NCBI GenBank assembly: GCA_021372615.1
Contig: JAJFUB010000159.1
Coordinates: 1-48,184 of the forward strand
Source of the DNA: a bacterium
Lineage (GTDB): Bacteria > Armatimonadota > Zipacnadia > Zipacnadales > UBA11051
Direction: 5' to 3'
DNA: 48,184 bases
Shown: positions 17,036 to 24,447 of the stretch, piece after piece
How the letters are laid out: every line of letters begins with the position of its first letter
How positions within the stretch are numbered: position 1 is the stretch's first letter
The notes under the pieces: generated by a model
The model's input: only the letters and a program-made list of their open reading frames with translations
Told to the model about the DNA's origin: nothing
The model's database searches: none
Translations under genes and position numbers: made by a program

Positions 17036-17734
17036 CTACTGCGCTATCGTCCGGGGCGGAGCGACCTCGCCCACGCGCTCGTACTGCCTTTGCTGTAACT
17101 CGTAGATGGCCTGCATGACCGCCTCGGTCAGGTCCTGGAGCGCGGCCTTGTCCGGATGGTCGCCCCCGAAGCGGTCGGGAGAGATCGGCTCGCCGTAGTC
17201 CACCTGGACGCGCCCCCGGTGAAGGCCGCCCTTGCCCCGGCGTATGATCTTGTCCGTCTCTTTGAGCGCCGCCGGGATGATCGGCACATGGGCGCGCGTG
17301 GCCATCAGCGCCGGCCCGATGTTGCCCGGTTGCAGCGACCCGTCGGGGCTGCGTCCGCCCTCGGGGAAGACGACGAGCAGTTCGCCCTGCTCCAGCAGCT
17401 CGATGCCGTGGCGGATGGCCTCGCGGTCGGTCGTGCCGCGGTCCACGGGGAAGGCATAGCACTTGCGGATCATCTCGCCCAGCACCGGGACCTCGAACAG
17501 TTCCTTCTTGGCCATGAAGTACGTCCGGCGGGGGACGAACCCCGCGCCCAGGACCGGGGGATCGAGGTACGAGATGTGGTTCGAGCAGATGACGGCGCCG
17601 CCCCGGGAGGGGATGTTTGCCCGCCCGGTGACGCGGTAGCCACCCATGAGGCGGCACAGTGTCCGCGCGAGCCAGGCGCCGAAGTAGTAGTGGGGCCACG
17701 TCCAGCGGCGCACGGGCTCGGGGGTCTTACGCAT
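17036..17734 (-). CDS. plsC: 1-acyl-sn-glycerol-3-phosphate acyltransferase
   Basis: This 232-residue enzyme acylates lysophosphatidic acid to phosphatidic acid at the inner membrane. The acyltransferase box NHISYLD is at 52-58 (catalytic His53/Asp58), the substrate-binding FPEGGRS at 123-129, and MAKKELF at about 74-80. A hydrophobic N-terminal segment (about 16-32) may dip into the membrane. The ATG overlaps the end of the tyrA-cmk frame by eight bases. A cmk-plsC pairing is conserved in many bacteria, which supports the call. Confidence 0.93.
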   Translation of the reverse strand: MRKTPEPVRRWTWPHYYFGAWLARTLCRLMGGYRVTGRANIPSRGGAVICSNHISYLDPPVLGAGFVPRRTYFMAKKELFEVPVLGEMIRKCYAFPVDRGTTDREAIRHGIELLEQGELLVVFPEGGRSPDGSLQPGNIGPALMATRAHVPIIPAALKETDKIIRRGKGGLHRGRVQVDYGEPISPDRFGGDHPDKAALQDLTEAVMQAIYELQQRQYERVGEVAPPRTIAQ

Positions 17735-19280
17735 GTTGCCGCTCCCGCACGATCTGCACGATCTGCGCTACGACCTGCGCGGCGGTGAGGTCATCGCTGC
17801 AGATCTCGAGGGCATCATCGGCCCGCCGCAGCGGCGCCACGGCGCGCGACGAGTCGCGCTGGTCGCGGACGTTCTGCTCGTGGAGGATGTCCTCGTAGGT
17901 TACTTCCAGGCCCATGTCGCGTAGCTGGCGATAGCGCCGCCGGGCGCGCTCCTGGGGGCTGGCGGTCAGGAATATCTTCACCTCGGCATCGGGCAACACC
18001 ACGGTGCCGATGTCGCGTCCCTCCATGACGATCCCCCCGCCGGCCGCCATCTGCCGCTGGGCGATCACCAGGTTGTGCCGCACCAGCGGGATGGCCGAGA
18101 CGGGCGACGACAACCGCCCCACTTCCGGCAGCCGCACCACCGACTCGACATCCTGCCCGTCCACGAATAGATGGCGCTCGCTTTCCACGGTGCGGAACTC
18201 ATAGTTGAGCTGGCCGGCAAGGCGGCCGATCTCATCATCATTCAGGCCGGGCGCCAGGCCCTTCCCTTTGGCGAAGTAGGCCACGGCGCGGTACATGGCG
18301 CCGGTGTCAATGATCGTGTAGCCCAACTCGTGGGCCACGTCGCGCGCCACCGAGCTCTTGCCGGCTCCAGCCGGGCCGTCAATCGCGACTCTGACACCGG
18401 GACAGGGCATGTCACGACCTCCACCGGCGGCGGTGAGGTGGTCGCGGAACTGCTTGGCCTGGGCCAGCAGCCCCACCAGCGCCGCCACATCATCGCTTTG
18501 CAGGGCCTGGCGCAGGTCGGCCAGGGCTTGCTCGGCGCGGGTGCAGGCCTGCAGCACCTGCGCCTGATTGCTCAGGAAGATATCCTTCCACAACTCCGGC
18601 GAGGAAGCGGCGATGCGCGTGCTGTCGCGCAGGCCGGCGCCGGAGAAGTCCGCCAGCGCGCGGGGCTCGTCACTGCGGCTGAGGCCCAGGGACAACGCCG
18701 CGGCCCACAGGTGGGGGAGATGGCTGGCCAGGGCCACCAGGTGGTCGTGCTCTTCGGGAGTGGCCAGCAGGGGGCGCGCCCCCAGGGCCCTGACGAACTC
18801 CAGCAGCCGGGACAGCAGCTCCTCGTCCGCCTCCTGGGGCGTCAGGATGTACGAGCGGTCCACGAACAGGTCGGCGCTGCTGGCCTGAATGCCGCTTTTC
18901 TCCGACCCCGCCATGGGGTGCCCGCCAATGAAGCTGGCCGGCAGGAAGCGCGCGCCGTCGCGGCAGATCTGCCCCTTCACACTGCCCGCGTCGGTGACCG
19001 CGCAACCGATCGAGACCGCCGGGGCGATCTGCTCCAGAATGCCGGCGATGGCGCACACCGGCGCCGACACATACACCAGGTCGGCGCCGCGCACGGCGGC
19101 CAGGAGGTCGTCACTGACCTGGTCCACCGCGCCGGCAGCTACCGCGCCCTGCCGCGAGGTCTCCGAGCGGCTGTACCCCACAATCTCCCCGACCAGGCAG
19201 CGCTTGTGCGCGGCCAGGCCCACCGACCCGCCAATCAGCCCCAGCCCCACGATGGCGAGACGTTCATAGAGAACCGACAT
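17727..19280 (-). CDS. Prephenate dehydrogenase-cytidylate kinase fusion
   Basis: One 517-residue frame holds two enzymes. Residues 1-290 form TyrA: the NAD-binding GLGLIGGS (12-19), GGHPMAGSEKSG (about 118) and SHLPHLWAAAL are family marks, for prephenate to 4-hydroxyphenylpyruvate in tyrosine synthesis. Residues 291-517 form Cmk: the P-loop GPAGAGKS (302-309), DTGAMYRAVAY and VMEGRDIGTVV, for phosphorylation of CMP/dCMP. The linker is only TAAGGGRD. Met291 (ATG at 18410) has its own GGAGG seven bases upstream, so separate Cmk could also be made. The start ATG directly follows the aroF stop. A one-base indel would recreate a TGA stop just before Met291, so an assembly frameshift must be excluded. 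Confidence 0.85.
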   Translation of the reverse strand: MSVLYERLAIVGLGLIGGSVGLAAHKRCLVGEIVGYSRSETSRQGAVAAGAVDQVSDDLLAAVRGADLVYVSAPVCAIAGILEQIAPAVSIGCAVTDAGSVKGQICRDGARFLPASFIGGHPMAGSEKSGIQASSADLFVDRSYILTPQEADEELLSRLLEFVRALGARPLLATPEEHDHLVALASHLPHLWAAALSLGLSRSDEPRALADFSGAGLRDSTRIAASSPELWKDIFLSNQAQVLQACTRAEQALADLRQALQSDDVAALVGLLAQAKQFRDHLTAAGGGRDMPCPGVRVAIDGPAGAGKSSVARDVAHELGYTIIDTGAMYRAVAYFAKGKGLAPGLNDDEIGRLAGQLNYEFRTVESERHLFVDGQDVESVVRLPEVGRLSSPVSAIPLVRHNLVIAQRQMAAGGGIVMEGRDIGTVVLPDAEVKIFLTASPQERARRRYRQLRDMGLEVTYEDILHEQNVRDQRDSSRAVAPLRRADDALEICSDDLTAAQVVAQIVQIVRERQHA

Positions 19281-20303
19281 CTACATCTCCGCCCCCACAA
19301 TCTGGACGACCTGACGGATCTGCTCCATGAGCACGGCGAAGCGTTTGGGGGTGAGGGATTGCGGGCCGTCGCAGCGGGCCTGGTCGGGGTGGGGATGGAC
19401 CTCGACCATGAGGCCATCGGCCCCGCCGGCCAGCGCCGCCAGCGCCATCGGCCCGACCAGCCGGTGGGTGCCGGTGGCATGGCTGGGGTCCACGATGATC
19501 GGCAGGTGGGTTTCCAGCTTGGCCGCGGCCATCCCCGCCAGGTCCAGCGTGAACCGCGTCACCGTGTCAAACGACCGGATGCCGCGCTCGCACATGATGA
19601 TGCTGAGGTTGCCGGTGGTGGCGATGTACTCGGCGGCCTTCAGCCACTCCTCGACGGTAGCGGCAAAGCCGCGCTTGAGCATCACGGGCTTGCCGGTGGC
19701 GCCGGCTTCGCGCAACAGGTCGAAGTTCGACATGTTGCGGGCCCCGATCTGGATGGCGTCGCACATCGAAGCGACCAGCTCGATCTGCCGCGGCTCCATG
19801 GCCTCGGTGATCGTGGGCAGGCCCGCTTCCTGGCCGGCCGCCATCAGCAGCTTGACGCCATCCTCGCGCAGGCCCTGGAAATCGTAGGGGCTGCTGCGGG
19901 GCTTGAAGGCGCCACCGCGGAGCACATGGGCGCCCGCGGCCTTCACGGCCTTGGCCGCCTCGCGCACCTGCTTCTCGGTCTCGATGGTGCAGGGCCCGGC
20001 GATGATGCCGACATGCCCGGACCCGAACTCCGCGTCACCCACCCGCACGATGGTCCCCTGGGGGTGATGGTCGCGGCTGACCAGCTTGAAGGACTTAAGG
20101 ATCGGCACCACGCGTTCGACGGCGGGGAGCTGGGAGAGCTGCTCGGCGACCTGCTGCTTCTCGCGCTCGTTGGCGCCGATGGCCCCGATGATGGTGCGCT
20201 CGACGCCGGCCGAGACGTGATGGCCGTACCCCCGGGCCTCCAGGCGCTTGATGACATCCTGGGTCTGTTTCTGGGTGGCCCCGGGGGCCATGACGATGAT
20301 CAC
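19281..20303 (-). CDS. aroF: 3-deoxy-7-phosphoheptulonate synthase (DAHP synthase)
   Basis: This 340-residue enzyme catalyses the first shikimate-pathway step from PEP and erythrose-4-phosphate. An N-terminal ferredoxin-like regulatory domain (about 1-70, VIKRLEARGYGHHVS) precedes the AroA-beta barrel with IIAGPCTIE, RGGAFKPRSSPYDFQG, QIGARNMSNF and IIVDPSHATG. The start is GTG 20303: AGGAGG lies seven bases upstream and the encoded MIIVMAPGAT opening is typical. Upstream codons, giving AGYKPPEIASDLYALQ, come from repeat B2 and are excluded. It abuts tyrA-cmk without a gap. Confidence 0.95.
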   Translation of the reverse strand: MIIVMAPGATQKQTQDVIKRLEARGYGHHVSAGVERTIIGAIGANEREKQQVAEQLSQLPAVERVVPILKSFKLVSRDHHPQGTIVRVGDAEFGSGHVGIIAGPCTIETEKQVREAAKAVKAAGAHVLRGGAFKPRSSPYDFQGLREDGVKLLMAAGQEAGLPTITEAMEPRQIELVASMCDAIQIGARNMSNFDLLREAGATGKPVMLKRGFAATVEEWLKAAEYIATTGNLSIIMCERGIRSFDTVTRFTLDLAGMAAAKLETHLPIIVDPSHATGTHRLVGPMALAALAGGADGLMVEVHPHPDQARCDGPQSLTPKRFAVLMEQIRQVVQIVGAEM

Positions 20304-20333
20304 GACGACTCCTCCTGCCTTACGACGCGGCCA

Positions 20334-20433
20334 CTGTAGGGCGTAGAGATCGCTCGCGATCTCAGGGGGCTTGTACCCCGCCCTGTATGGCACATACCCA
20401 ACGGAGGGCGGGGTACAAGCCCCCGCCCTACAG
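20334..20433. repeat. Inverted repeat family B, copy 2
   Basis: This 100-base element begins CTGTAGGGCGTAGAGATCGC and ends AAGCCCCCGCCCTACAG. It contains two opposed GGGCGGGGTACAAG blocks and a GAGATCGC/GCGATCTC hairpin at its left end. It is the reverse orientation of copy 1 at 13219. It sits between hisC and aroF within a minus-strand operon, where it could attenuate or protect the transcript. Confidence 0.88.
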
Positions 20434-20444
20434 CACGGCTCTCC

Positions 20445-21536
20445 CTACGCGAGCACTTCGCGCAGGGCCGCGATGAACTTACGGTTCTGGTCCATGGTGC
20501 CATACGACACGCGGATCATGGTGTTCAGGCCCCAGATGTCGCCGGTGCGCACCGTGATGCCTCGCCGCATCAGCCCGTCGTACACCGCGCGGCAGTCCTG
20601 CTTGACGTTCACCAGCAAGAAGTTGGCCTGGGTGGGCACATAGGACAGGCCCATGGCCTCGAACTCGCCATACCAGTACTGCTTCGACTCCCGTGCCTGT
20701 TCCTGCGTGGCGCGGACGTGGGCCGCGTCATCGAGGGCGGCGAGGGCTGCCGCCTGCCCCACGGTGCTGACATTGAAGGGCGCGAGCACGAAGCGCAGGC
20801 CCTCGATCACGCGCGGCCCGGCCGAGCAGTAGCCGACCCGCAGCCCGGCCAGCCCGTAGATCTTGCTGAAGGTGCGCATGACGACAGCGTTGCGCCCGGC
20901 GCGGACGTAGTCCAGGCAATTGGGGAAGGCGGGGTCGTCGGCATACTCATAGTACGCCTCGTCGAACAGCACGATGACATCCTCGGGCACGCGCGCCATG
21001 AAGTCATCCACCTGCTGCTGGGTGACGATGGTGCCGGTGGGGTTGCACGGGTTACCGATGATGATGATCTTGGTCCGGTCCGTGACGGCGTCGAGCATGG
21101 CGTCTAGATCGTGGTCGAAGCCCTTCGCGGGAACCTGCTTGCACACCGCGTCGCAGACATGCGCGGTCATCGGGTAGAGCGCGAAGGGGAACTCGGAGTA
21201 GATCATCTCATCCCCGGGGTTCAGGAACGCCAGCCCGAGCATGTGGATCAGTTCGTCGGAGCCGCGGCCGACCATGATGCTGTCCGCGGACACGCCCATG
21301 TGCGCGGCCAGCTTGGCCGACAGCTCGCGGCAGACCGGGTCAGGGTAGACATGGACATCGCCGGCGGCCGCGCAGATGGCCTCGACGGCCTTGGGTGACG
21401 GCCCCAGGGGGTTCTCGTTCGAGGCCAGCTTGATGACTTCGGTGAGGCCGAACTCCTCCATGACCTCCTGGGAGAACTTGCCGGGGGAGTACGGAGTGAT
21501 GCGACGTACACACTGACAGACGAGGTCCTTGGACAT
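20445..21536 (-). CDS. hisC: Histidinol-phosphate aminotransferase family
   Basis: This 363-residue PLP-dependent class I/II aminotransferase has SNENPLGPSP (39-48), GRGSDELIHML, NPCNPTGT (162-169) and the PLP-lysine motif TFSKIYGLAGLRVGY with Lys225. The length is normal for HisC. GGAG lies six bases before ATG. No other his gene is nearby. Placement ahead of aroF and tyrA suggests that it may also, or mainly, transaminate phenylpyruvate and hydroxyphenylpyruvate, as many HisC-like enzymes do. Confidence 0.9.
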   Translation of the reverse strand: MSKDLVCQCVRRITPYSPGKFSQEVMEEFGLTEVIKLASNENPLGPSPKAVEAICAAAGDVHVYPDPVCRELSAKLAAHMGVSADSIMVGRGSDELIHMLGLAFLNPGDEMIYSEFPFALYPMTAHVCDAVCKQVPAKGFDHDLDAMLDAVTDRTKIIIIGNPCNPTGTIVTQQQVDDFMARVPEDVIVLFDEAYYEYADDPAFPNCLDYVRAGRNAVVMRTFSKIYGLAGLRVGYCSAGPRVIEGLRFVLAPFNVSTVGQAAALAALDDAAHVRATQEQARESKQYWYGEFEAMGLSYVPTQANFLLVNVKQDCRAVYDGLMRRGITVRTGDIWGLNTMIRVSYGTMDQNRKFIAALREVLA

Positions 21537-21588
21537 GCGCTTCTCCAGTCAAACGCACCGTGCAGCACAGCCGCGAGGTGCGACTAAG

Positions 21589-21619
21589 GGGCCGAATGAG
21601 GAGGCGCCCCATTCGGCCC
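21589..21619 (-). promoter_or_regulatory. Hairpin in the predicted hisC leader
   Basis: GGGCCGAATG (21589-21598) pairs perfectly with CATTCGGCCC (21610-21619) across an 11-base loop. It lies between the predicted start site of the hisC transcript (about 21630) and the hisC ATG at 21536, so it would form in the mRNA leader. It could instead terminate the GNAT transcript from upstream. No leader peptide or T-box was recognised. Confidence 0.5.
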
Positions 21620-21636
21620 TGAGGTCTCTAGCCACG

Positions 21637-21665
21637 TTTGTAACACAAAACGGCCTGGCTTACAA
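21637..21665 (-). promoter_or_regulatory. Candidate hisC operon promoter
   Basis: On the minus strand, TTGTAA (-35, 21665-21660) and TACAAA (-10, 21642-21637) are separated by 17 bases. The -10 is part of a small palindrome TTTGTGTTACAAA. The site begins ten bases after the GNAT stop codon and would drive hisC, aroF, tyrA-cmk and plsC. Confidence 0.5.
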
Positions 21666-21674
21666 GGAAAGGCC

Positions 21675-22232
21675 CTATTCCGACGCTGCCTGCGGCCAGC
21701 GCTCCGGCCACTTCGCCCGGAATTCGTCGCGCAGCAGCCCCATCTCCAGGATGTCCTGGTAGGCCCCGTGGCGGTAGAAGGCCTCCCGGAGCCGCCCCTC
21801 GTGCACGAAGCCGACCTTCTCGTAGCAGCGGATGCCGCGCGGGTTGAAGGCGTAGACGCACAGGGCGATGCGGTGCAGGTTCATCTGGGCGAAGCCGAAG
21901 CCGCACAGCGTGACCATGGCGTCGGTGCCGTAGCCCTGGCTCCAGTACTCCTTCTCGCCAATGGAGATACCGAGCATGGCGCAGCGGCTGACGGGGTCAA
22001 TGGAGTGCAGCCCGCACGAGCCGATGAGGCGCCCCTCGAGCGTCTCGATGCCTACGAGCAGCTCCTTGGCCGGGTCACGCTCCTGCTGCACCCAGCGTTG
22101 CTCATCGGCAAGCGACCGCGGGAAACGCCGGCCGAGGGTGTGGTTGACCTCCGGATCGTTCATCCAGCGCTGCACCGCTTCGGCATCGGCCGGCTCAAGG
22201 GCGCGCAAGTTGATCTTCTCGCCGCGGATCAT
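21675..22232 (-). CDS. GNAT acetyltransferase, RimJ/RimL-like, tandem copy 1
   Basis: This 185-residue acetyltransferase has the acetyl-CoA-binding stretch in the EYWSQGYGTDAM segment (about 95-106) and FNPRGIRCYEKVGFVHEG, typical of the RimJ/RimL branch. GGGAGG lies six bases before ATG 22232; the longer open frame to 22265 has no ribosome site. It aligns without gaps to the next gene, differing at 45 of 185 positions by hand count (about 76% identity). The acceptor is unknown: N-terminal amines, small molecules or nucleotide sugars are all possible. Confidence 0.88.
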   Translation of the reverse strand: MIRGEKINLRALEPADAEAVQRWMNDPEVNHTLGRRFPRSLADEQRWVQQERDPAKELLVGIETLEGRLIGSCGLHSIDPVSRCAMLGISIGEKEYWSQGYGTDAMVTLCGFGFAQMNLHRIALCVYAFNPRGIRCYEKVGFVHEGRLREAFYRHGAYQDILEMGLLRDEFRAKWPERWPQAASE

Positions 22233-22260
22233 GGGGGACCTCCCCGATGGGGTGTGGGCA

Positions 22261-22288
22261 AGCATAGACTGTGCGGCGCGGCAGACAA
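22261..22288 (-). promoter_or_regulatory. Promoter of GNAT copy 1
   Basis: On the minus strand, TTGTCT (22288-22283) and TATGCT (22266-22261) are spaced by 16 bases. The same arrangement, with the same -35, occurs before GNAT copy 2, so the duplication carried its promoter. Confidence 0.6.
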
Positions 22289-22316
22289 GGCAGCGGGCGT
22301 ACCACGGCGGTTACCC

Positions 22317-22874
22317 TCACTCCGACGCTGCCTGCGGCCAGCGCTCCGGCCACTTCACCCGGAACTCGTCGCGCAGCAGCCCCATCTCCAGCAGGTCCTG
22401 GTAGGCGCCGTGCTTGTAGTAGGCCTCGCGCAGCCGCCCCTCGTGCACGAAGCCCACCTTCTCGTAGCAGGCGATGCCCCGGGGGTTGAACGCGAATACA
22501 TGCAGCCCGATGCGGTGCAGGTTCATCTGCCCGAAGCCGAACGCACACAGCGTGAGCATGGCATCGGTCCCGTAGCCCTGACCCCAGTACTCCTTCTCGC
22601 CGATCATGATGCCCAACGAGGCATTGTGGCTCACCGGGTCAATCCGGTGCAATCCGCAGGAGCCGATGAGCTGGCCCTCCGCGATCTGGATCCCGAACTG
22701 CAACTCCTTGGTGTTGTCGCGTTCGCGCTCCAGCCAGCGCTGCTCTTCCAGCAGCGACCGGGGGAAGCGCCCGCCGAGAGTGTGGACAACCTCGGCGTCA
22801 TTGATCCAGCGCCACAGGGTCTCCAGATCGGTCTGCTCCAGCGGACGGAGGGTGATTCTCTCTCCGGCTACCAT
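22317..22874 (-). CDS. GNAT acetyltransferase, RimJ/RimL-like, tandem copy 2
   Basis: This 185-residue paralogue of the gene at 21675 has the same motifs (EYWGQGYGTDAM, FNPRGIACYEKVGFVHEG) and an identical last twelve residues, KWPERWPQAASE. Differences concentrate in the first 95 residues, and the C-terminal half is nearly identical. GGGAGG precedes ATG by six bases. The two copies have separate promoters and may act on different acceptors. Function beyond acetyl transfer is not evident. Confidence 0.88.
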   Translation of the reverse strand: MVAGERITLRPLEQTDLETLWRWINDAEVVHTLGGRFPRSLLEEQRWLERERDNTKELQFGIQIAEGQLIGSCGLHRIDPVSHNASLGIMIGEKEYWGQGYGTDAMLTLCAFGFGQMNLHRIGLHVFAFNPRGIACYEKVGFVHEGRLREAYYKHGAYQDLLEMGLLRDEFRVKWPERWPQAASE

Positions 22875-22902
22875 GCGCGGCCTCCCTTCGTGGGTTTGGG
22901 GA

Positions 22903-22930
22903 AGTATAGATCGGAGACGGCGCCAGACAA
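22903..22930 (-). promoter_or_regulatory. Promoter of GNAT copy 2
   Basis: On the minus strand, TTGTCT (22930-22925) and TATACT (22908-22903) are spaced by 16 bases, matching the copy 1 promoter. It lies 12 bases from, and diverges from, the tRNA promoter. Confidence 0.62.
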
Positions 22931-22941
22931 GGTGTTTTCAC

Positions 22942-22970
22942 TTGACCCTGTGTCCGGTGCGTGCTATGCT
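22942..22970 (+). promoter_or_regulatory. Promoter of tRNA-Pro
   Basis: TTGACC (22942-22947) and TATGCT (22965-22970) are spaced by exactly 17 bases, with the tRNA starting ten bases after the -10. This is a near-consensus housekeeping promoter. Confidence 0.8.
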
Positions 22971-22980
22971 AACTCTCCGT

Positions 22981-23058
22981 CGGGGCGTGGCGCAGTTTGG
23001 CTAGCGCGCACGGTTCGGGACCGTGAGGTCGCCGGTTCAAGTCCGGCCGCCCCGACCA
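22981..23058 (+). tRNA. tRNA-Pro(CGG) with encoded CCA
   Basis: A full cloverleaf is visible. The acceptor stem CGGGGCG pairs with CGCCCCG, and the D stem GCGC with GCGC. The anticodon stem CACGG/CCGTG encloses the loop TTCGGGA, giving anticodon CGG. The T arm is GCCGG TTCAAGT CCGGC. The discriminator is A at 23055, followed by an encoded CCA. It reads CCG proline codons, frequent in this GC-rich genome. Confidence 0.97.
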
Positions 23059-23080
23059 TCTGTCCAACACCATCACATCT

Positions 23081-23106
23081 GCGGGCTCGCAAGAGCTCGT
23101 TTTTTT
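23081..23106 (+). terminator. Rho-independent terminator of tRNA-Pro
   Basis: CGGGCTC, a GCAA tetraloop and GAGCTCG form a seven-pair stem (one G-U), followed directly by seven T. It is the only textbook intrinsic terminator in the window. Confidence 0.92.
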
Positions 23107-23200
23107 GTGCCGGCAGGATGCCGGCGCTCCCAGGGCAGGAGGCCATACTCGCCCCGTCGAAACCTGCCGTGCGTGTCCCCGCATCCCGAGGTATTCCGCC

Positions 23201-24331
23201 ATGTCTGAAGTAGTCAGCCTGCTGCGCGACCTGGTCGCCATCCCCAGCATCAACCCCTGCGGGGGCCCCCTCGACGACACCCATGGCGAAGCGCGGGTCG
23301 TGGACTTCGTGGCCGGTTGGCTCGCGGCCCGCCAGCTCGATTTCGAGCTGACCGAGCCCCTGCCGGGTCGGCCCAACCTCATCGCCCGGCTCGCCGGGCG
23401 CGGCGGGCCCTCGCTGGTCTTCGAGGCCCACACCGACACCGTCGAAGTCCTCAACATGCAGATCGAGCCCTTCGTGCCGGAGCTGCGCGACGGGTGCGTC
23501 TATGGCCGCGGGTCGTGCGACTGCAAGTCCTCGCTGGCGGCCATGCTGATGGCGCTGGAGCAGACGGCCCGCCAGGGCGCGCCCCCCGGCGACGTCACGC
23601 TGGTCGCCGCCTGCGATGAGGAGTTCCGCTACCGGGGCGTCAAGCACGTGGTGGACAGCGGCTTCCGGGCCGATGGCGGGGTCGTGGGCGAGCCCACGGA
23701 CCTGCGCGTCATCATCGCCCACAAGGGCGCGCTGCGGGGCCAGATCATCACCCACGGCCGGGCCGCGCACAGCAGCGAGCCGGACAAAGGCGAGAGCGCG
23801 ATCTTCCACATGGCCCGCGTCCTCACGGCACTCGAGCAGTACGGCCAGGAGCTGAGCCGCCGCCCGAAGCACCCGCTGTTGCAGGGCCCCACCGTCAGCG
23901 TCGGCCTCATCAGCGGGGGCAACGCCCCCAACATCGTTCCCGACCGCTGCGAGATCTCCCTCGACCGCCGGGTCCTGCCTACCGAGGAAGCCCCCGGGGT
24001 CGAGGCAGAGTTGCGCGCCTGGCTCGCCGAGCACGCGCCGGTGCCCTGGGAGCTGCAGGTGACGCTGGCGGACAACGGCATGGACGGCGCCCCCGACAGC
24101 GCCATCGCCCGGCGGGCAGCGGCGGCCGTAGACGCGGTGTTGGGCCGCCACGAGATCGCCGGAGTGCAGTACGGCACCGACGCCAGCAAGCTGGCCAAGG
24201 GCGGCACGCCGTCGGTGGTCATCGGTCCGGGCAACATCGCCCAGGCGCACACGGCGGTGGAGTGGGTCGAGGTGGGGCAGGTGCAAACAGCCGTCGAGGT
24301 GTACCGGCGGCTGATGTGCTGCCCGCAGTGA
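23201..24331 (+). CDS. M20 family metallohydrolase (ArgE/DapE-like)
   Basis: This 376-residue zinc-dependent amidohydrolase carries the metal and catalytic residues: His77 and Asp79 (FEAHTDT), Asp107 (RGSCDCKS), Glu140-Glu141 (ACDEEF), Glu164 (VVGEPTD) and His350 (AQAHTAVEW). A lid domain sits in the middle (about 175-290). GAGG lies before ATG 23201. Open sequence upstream (to 23105) overlaps the tRNA terminator and is not part of the gene. It would deacylate N-acetylornithine, succinyl-diaminopimelate or a dipeptide; the sequence does not decide, and no arg or dap genes are near. Confidence 0.9.
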   Translation: MSEVVSLLRDLVAIPSINPCGGPLDDTHGEARVVDFVAGWLAARQLDFELTEPLPGRPNLIARLAGRGGPSLVFEAHTDTVEVLNMQIEPFVPELRDGCVYGRGSCDCKSSLAAMLMALEQTARQGAPPGDVTLVAACDEEFRYRGVKHVVDSGFRADGGVVGEPTDLRVIIAHKGALRGQIITHGRAAHSSEPDKGESAIFHMARVLTALEQYGQELSRRPKHPLLQGPTVSVGLISGGNAPNIVPDRCEISLDRRVLPTEEAPGVEAELRAWLAEHAPVPWELQVTLADNGMDGAPDSAIARRAAAAVDAVLGRHEIAGVQYGTDASKLAKGGTPSVVIGPGNIAQAHTAVEWVEVGQVQTAVEVYRRLMCCPQ

Positions 24332-24447
24332 CATGACACCCGCCGGGGGAGGACGCCGGGGGACAGCCGGCGAAATGGCCGGCACACACCAAGGAAGCAT
24401 CCCTGCAGGCGACCGTCTCGCCCGGGGGTTCAAGGAGAGGAAGACAC

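Noticed and set aside
6360-20433. Possible CRISPR arrays from the many short repeats
   Set aside because: Repeats are inverted, unevenly spaced and lack regular spacers; no cas gene is present.
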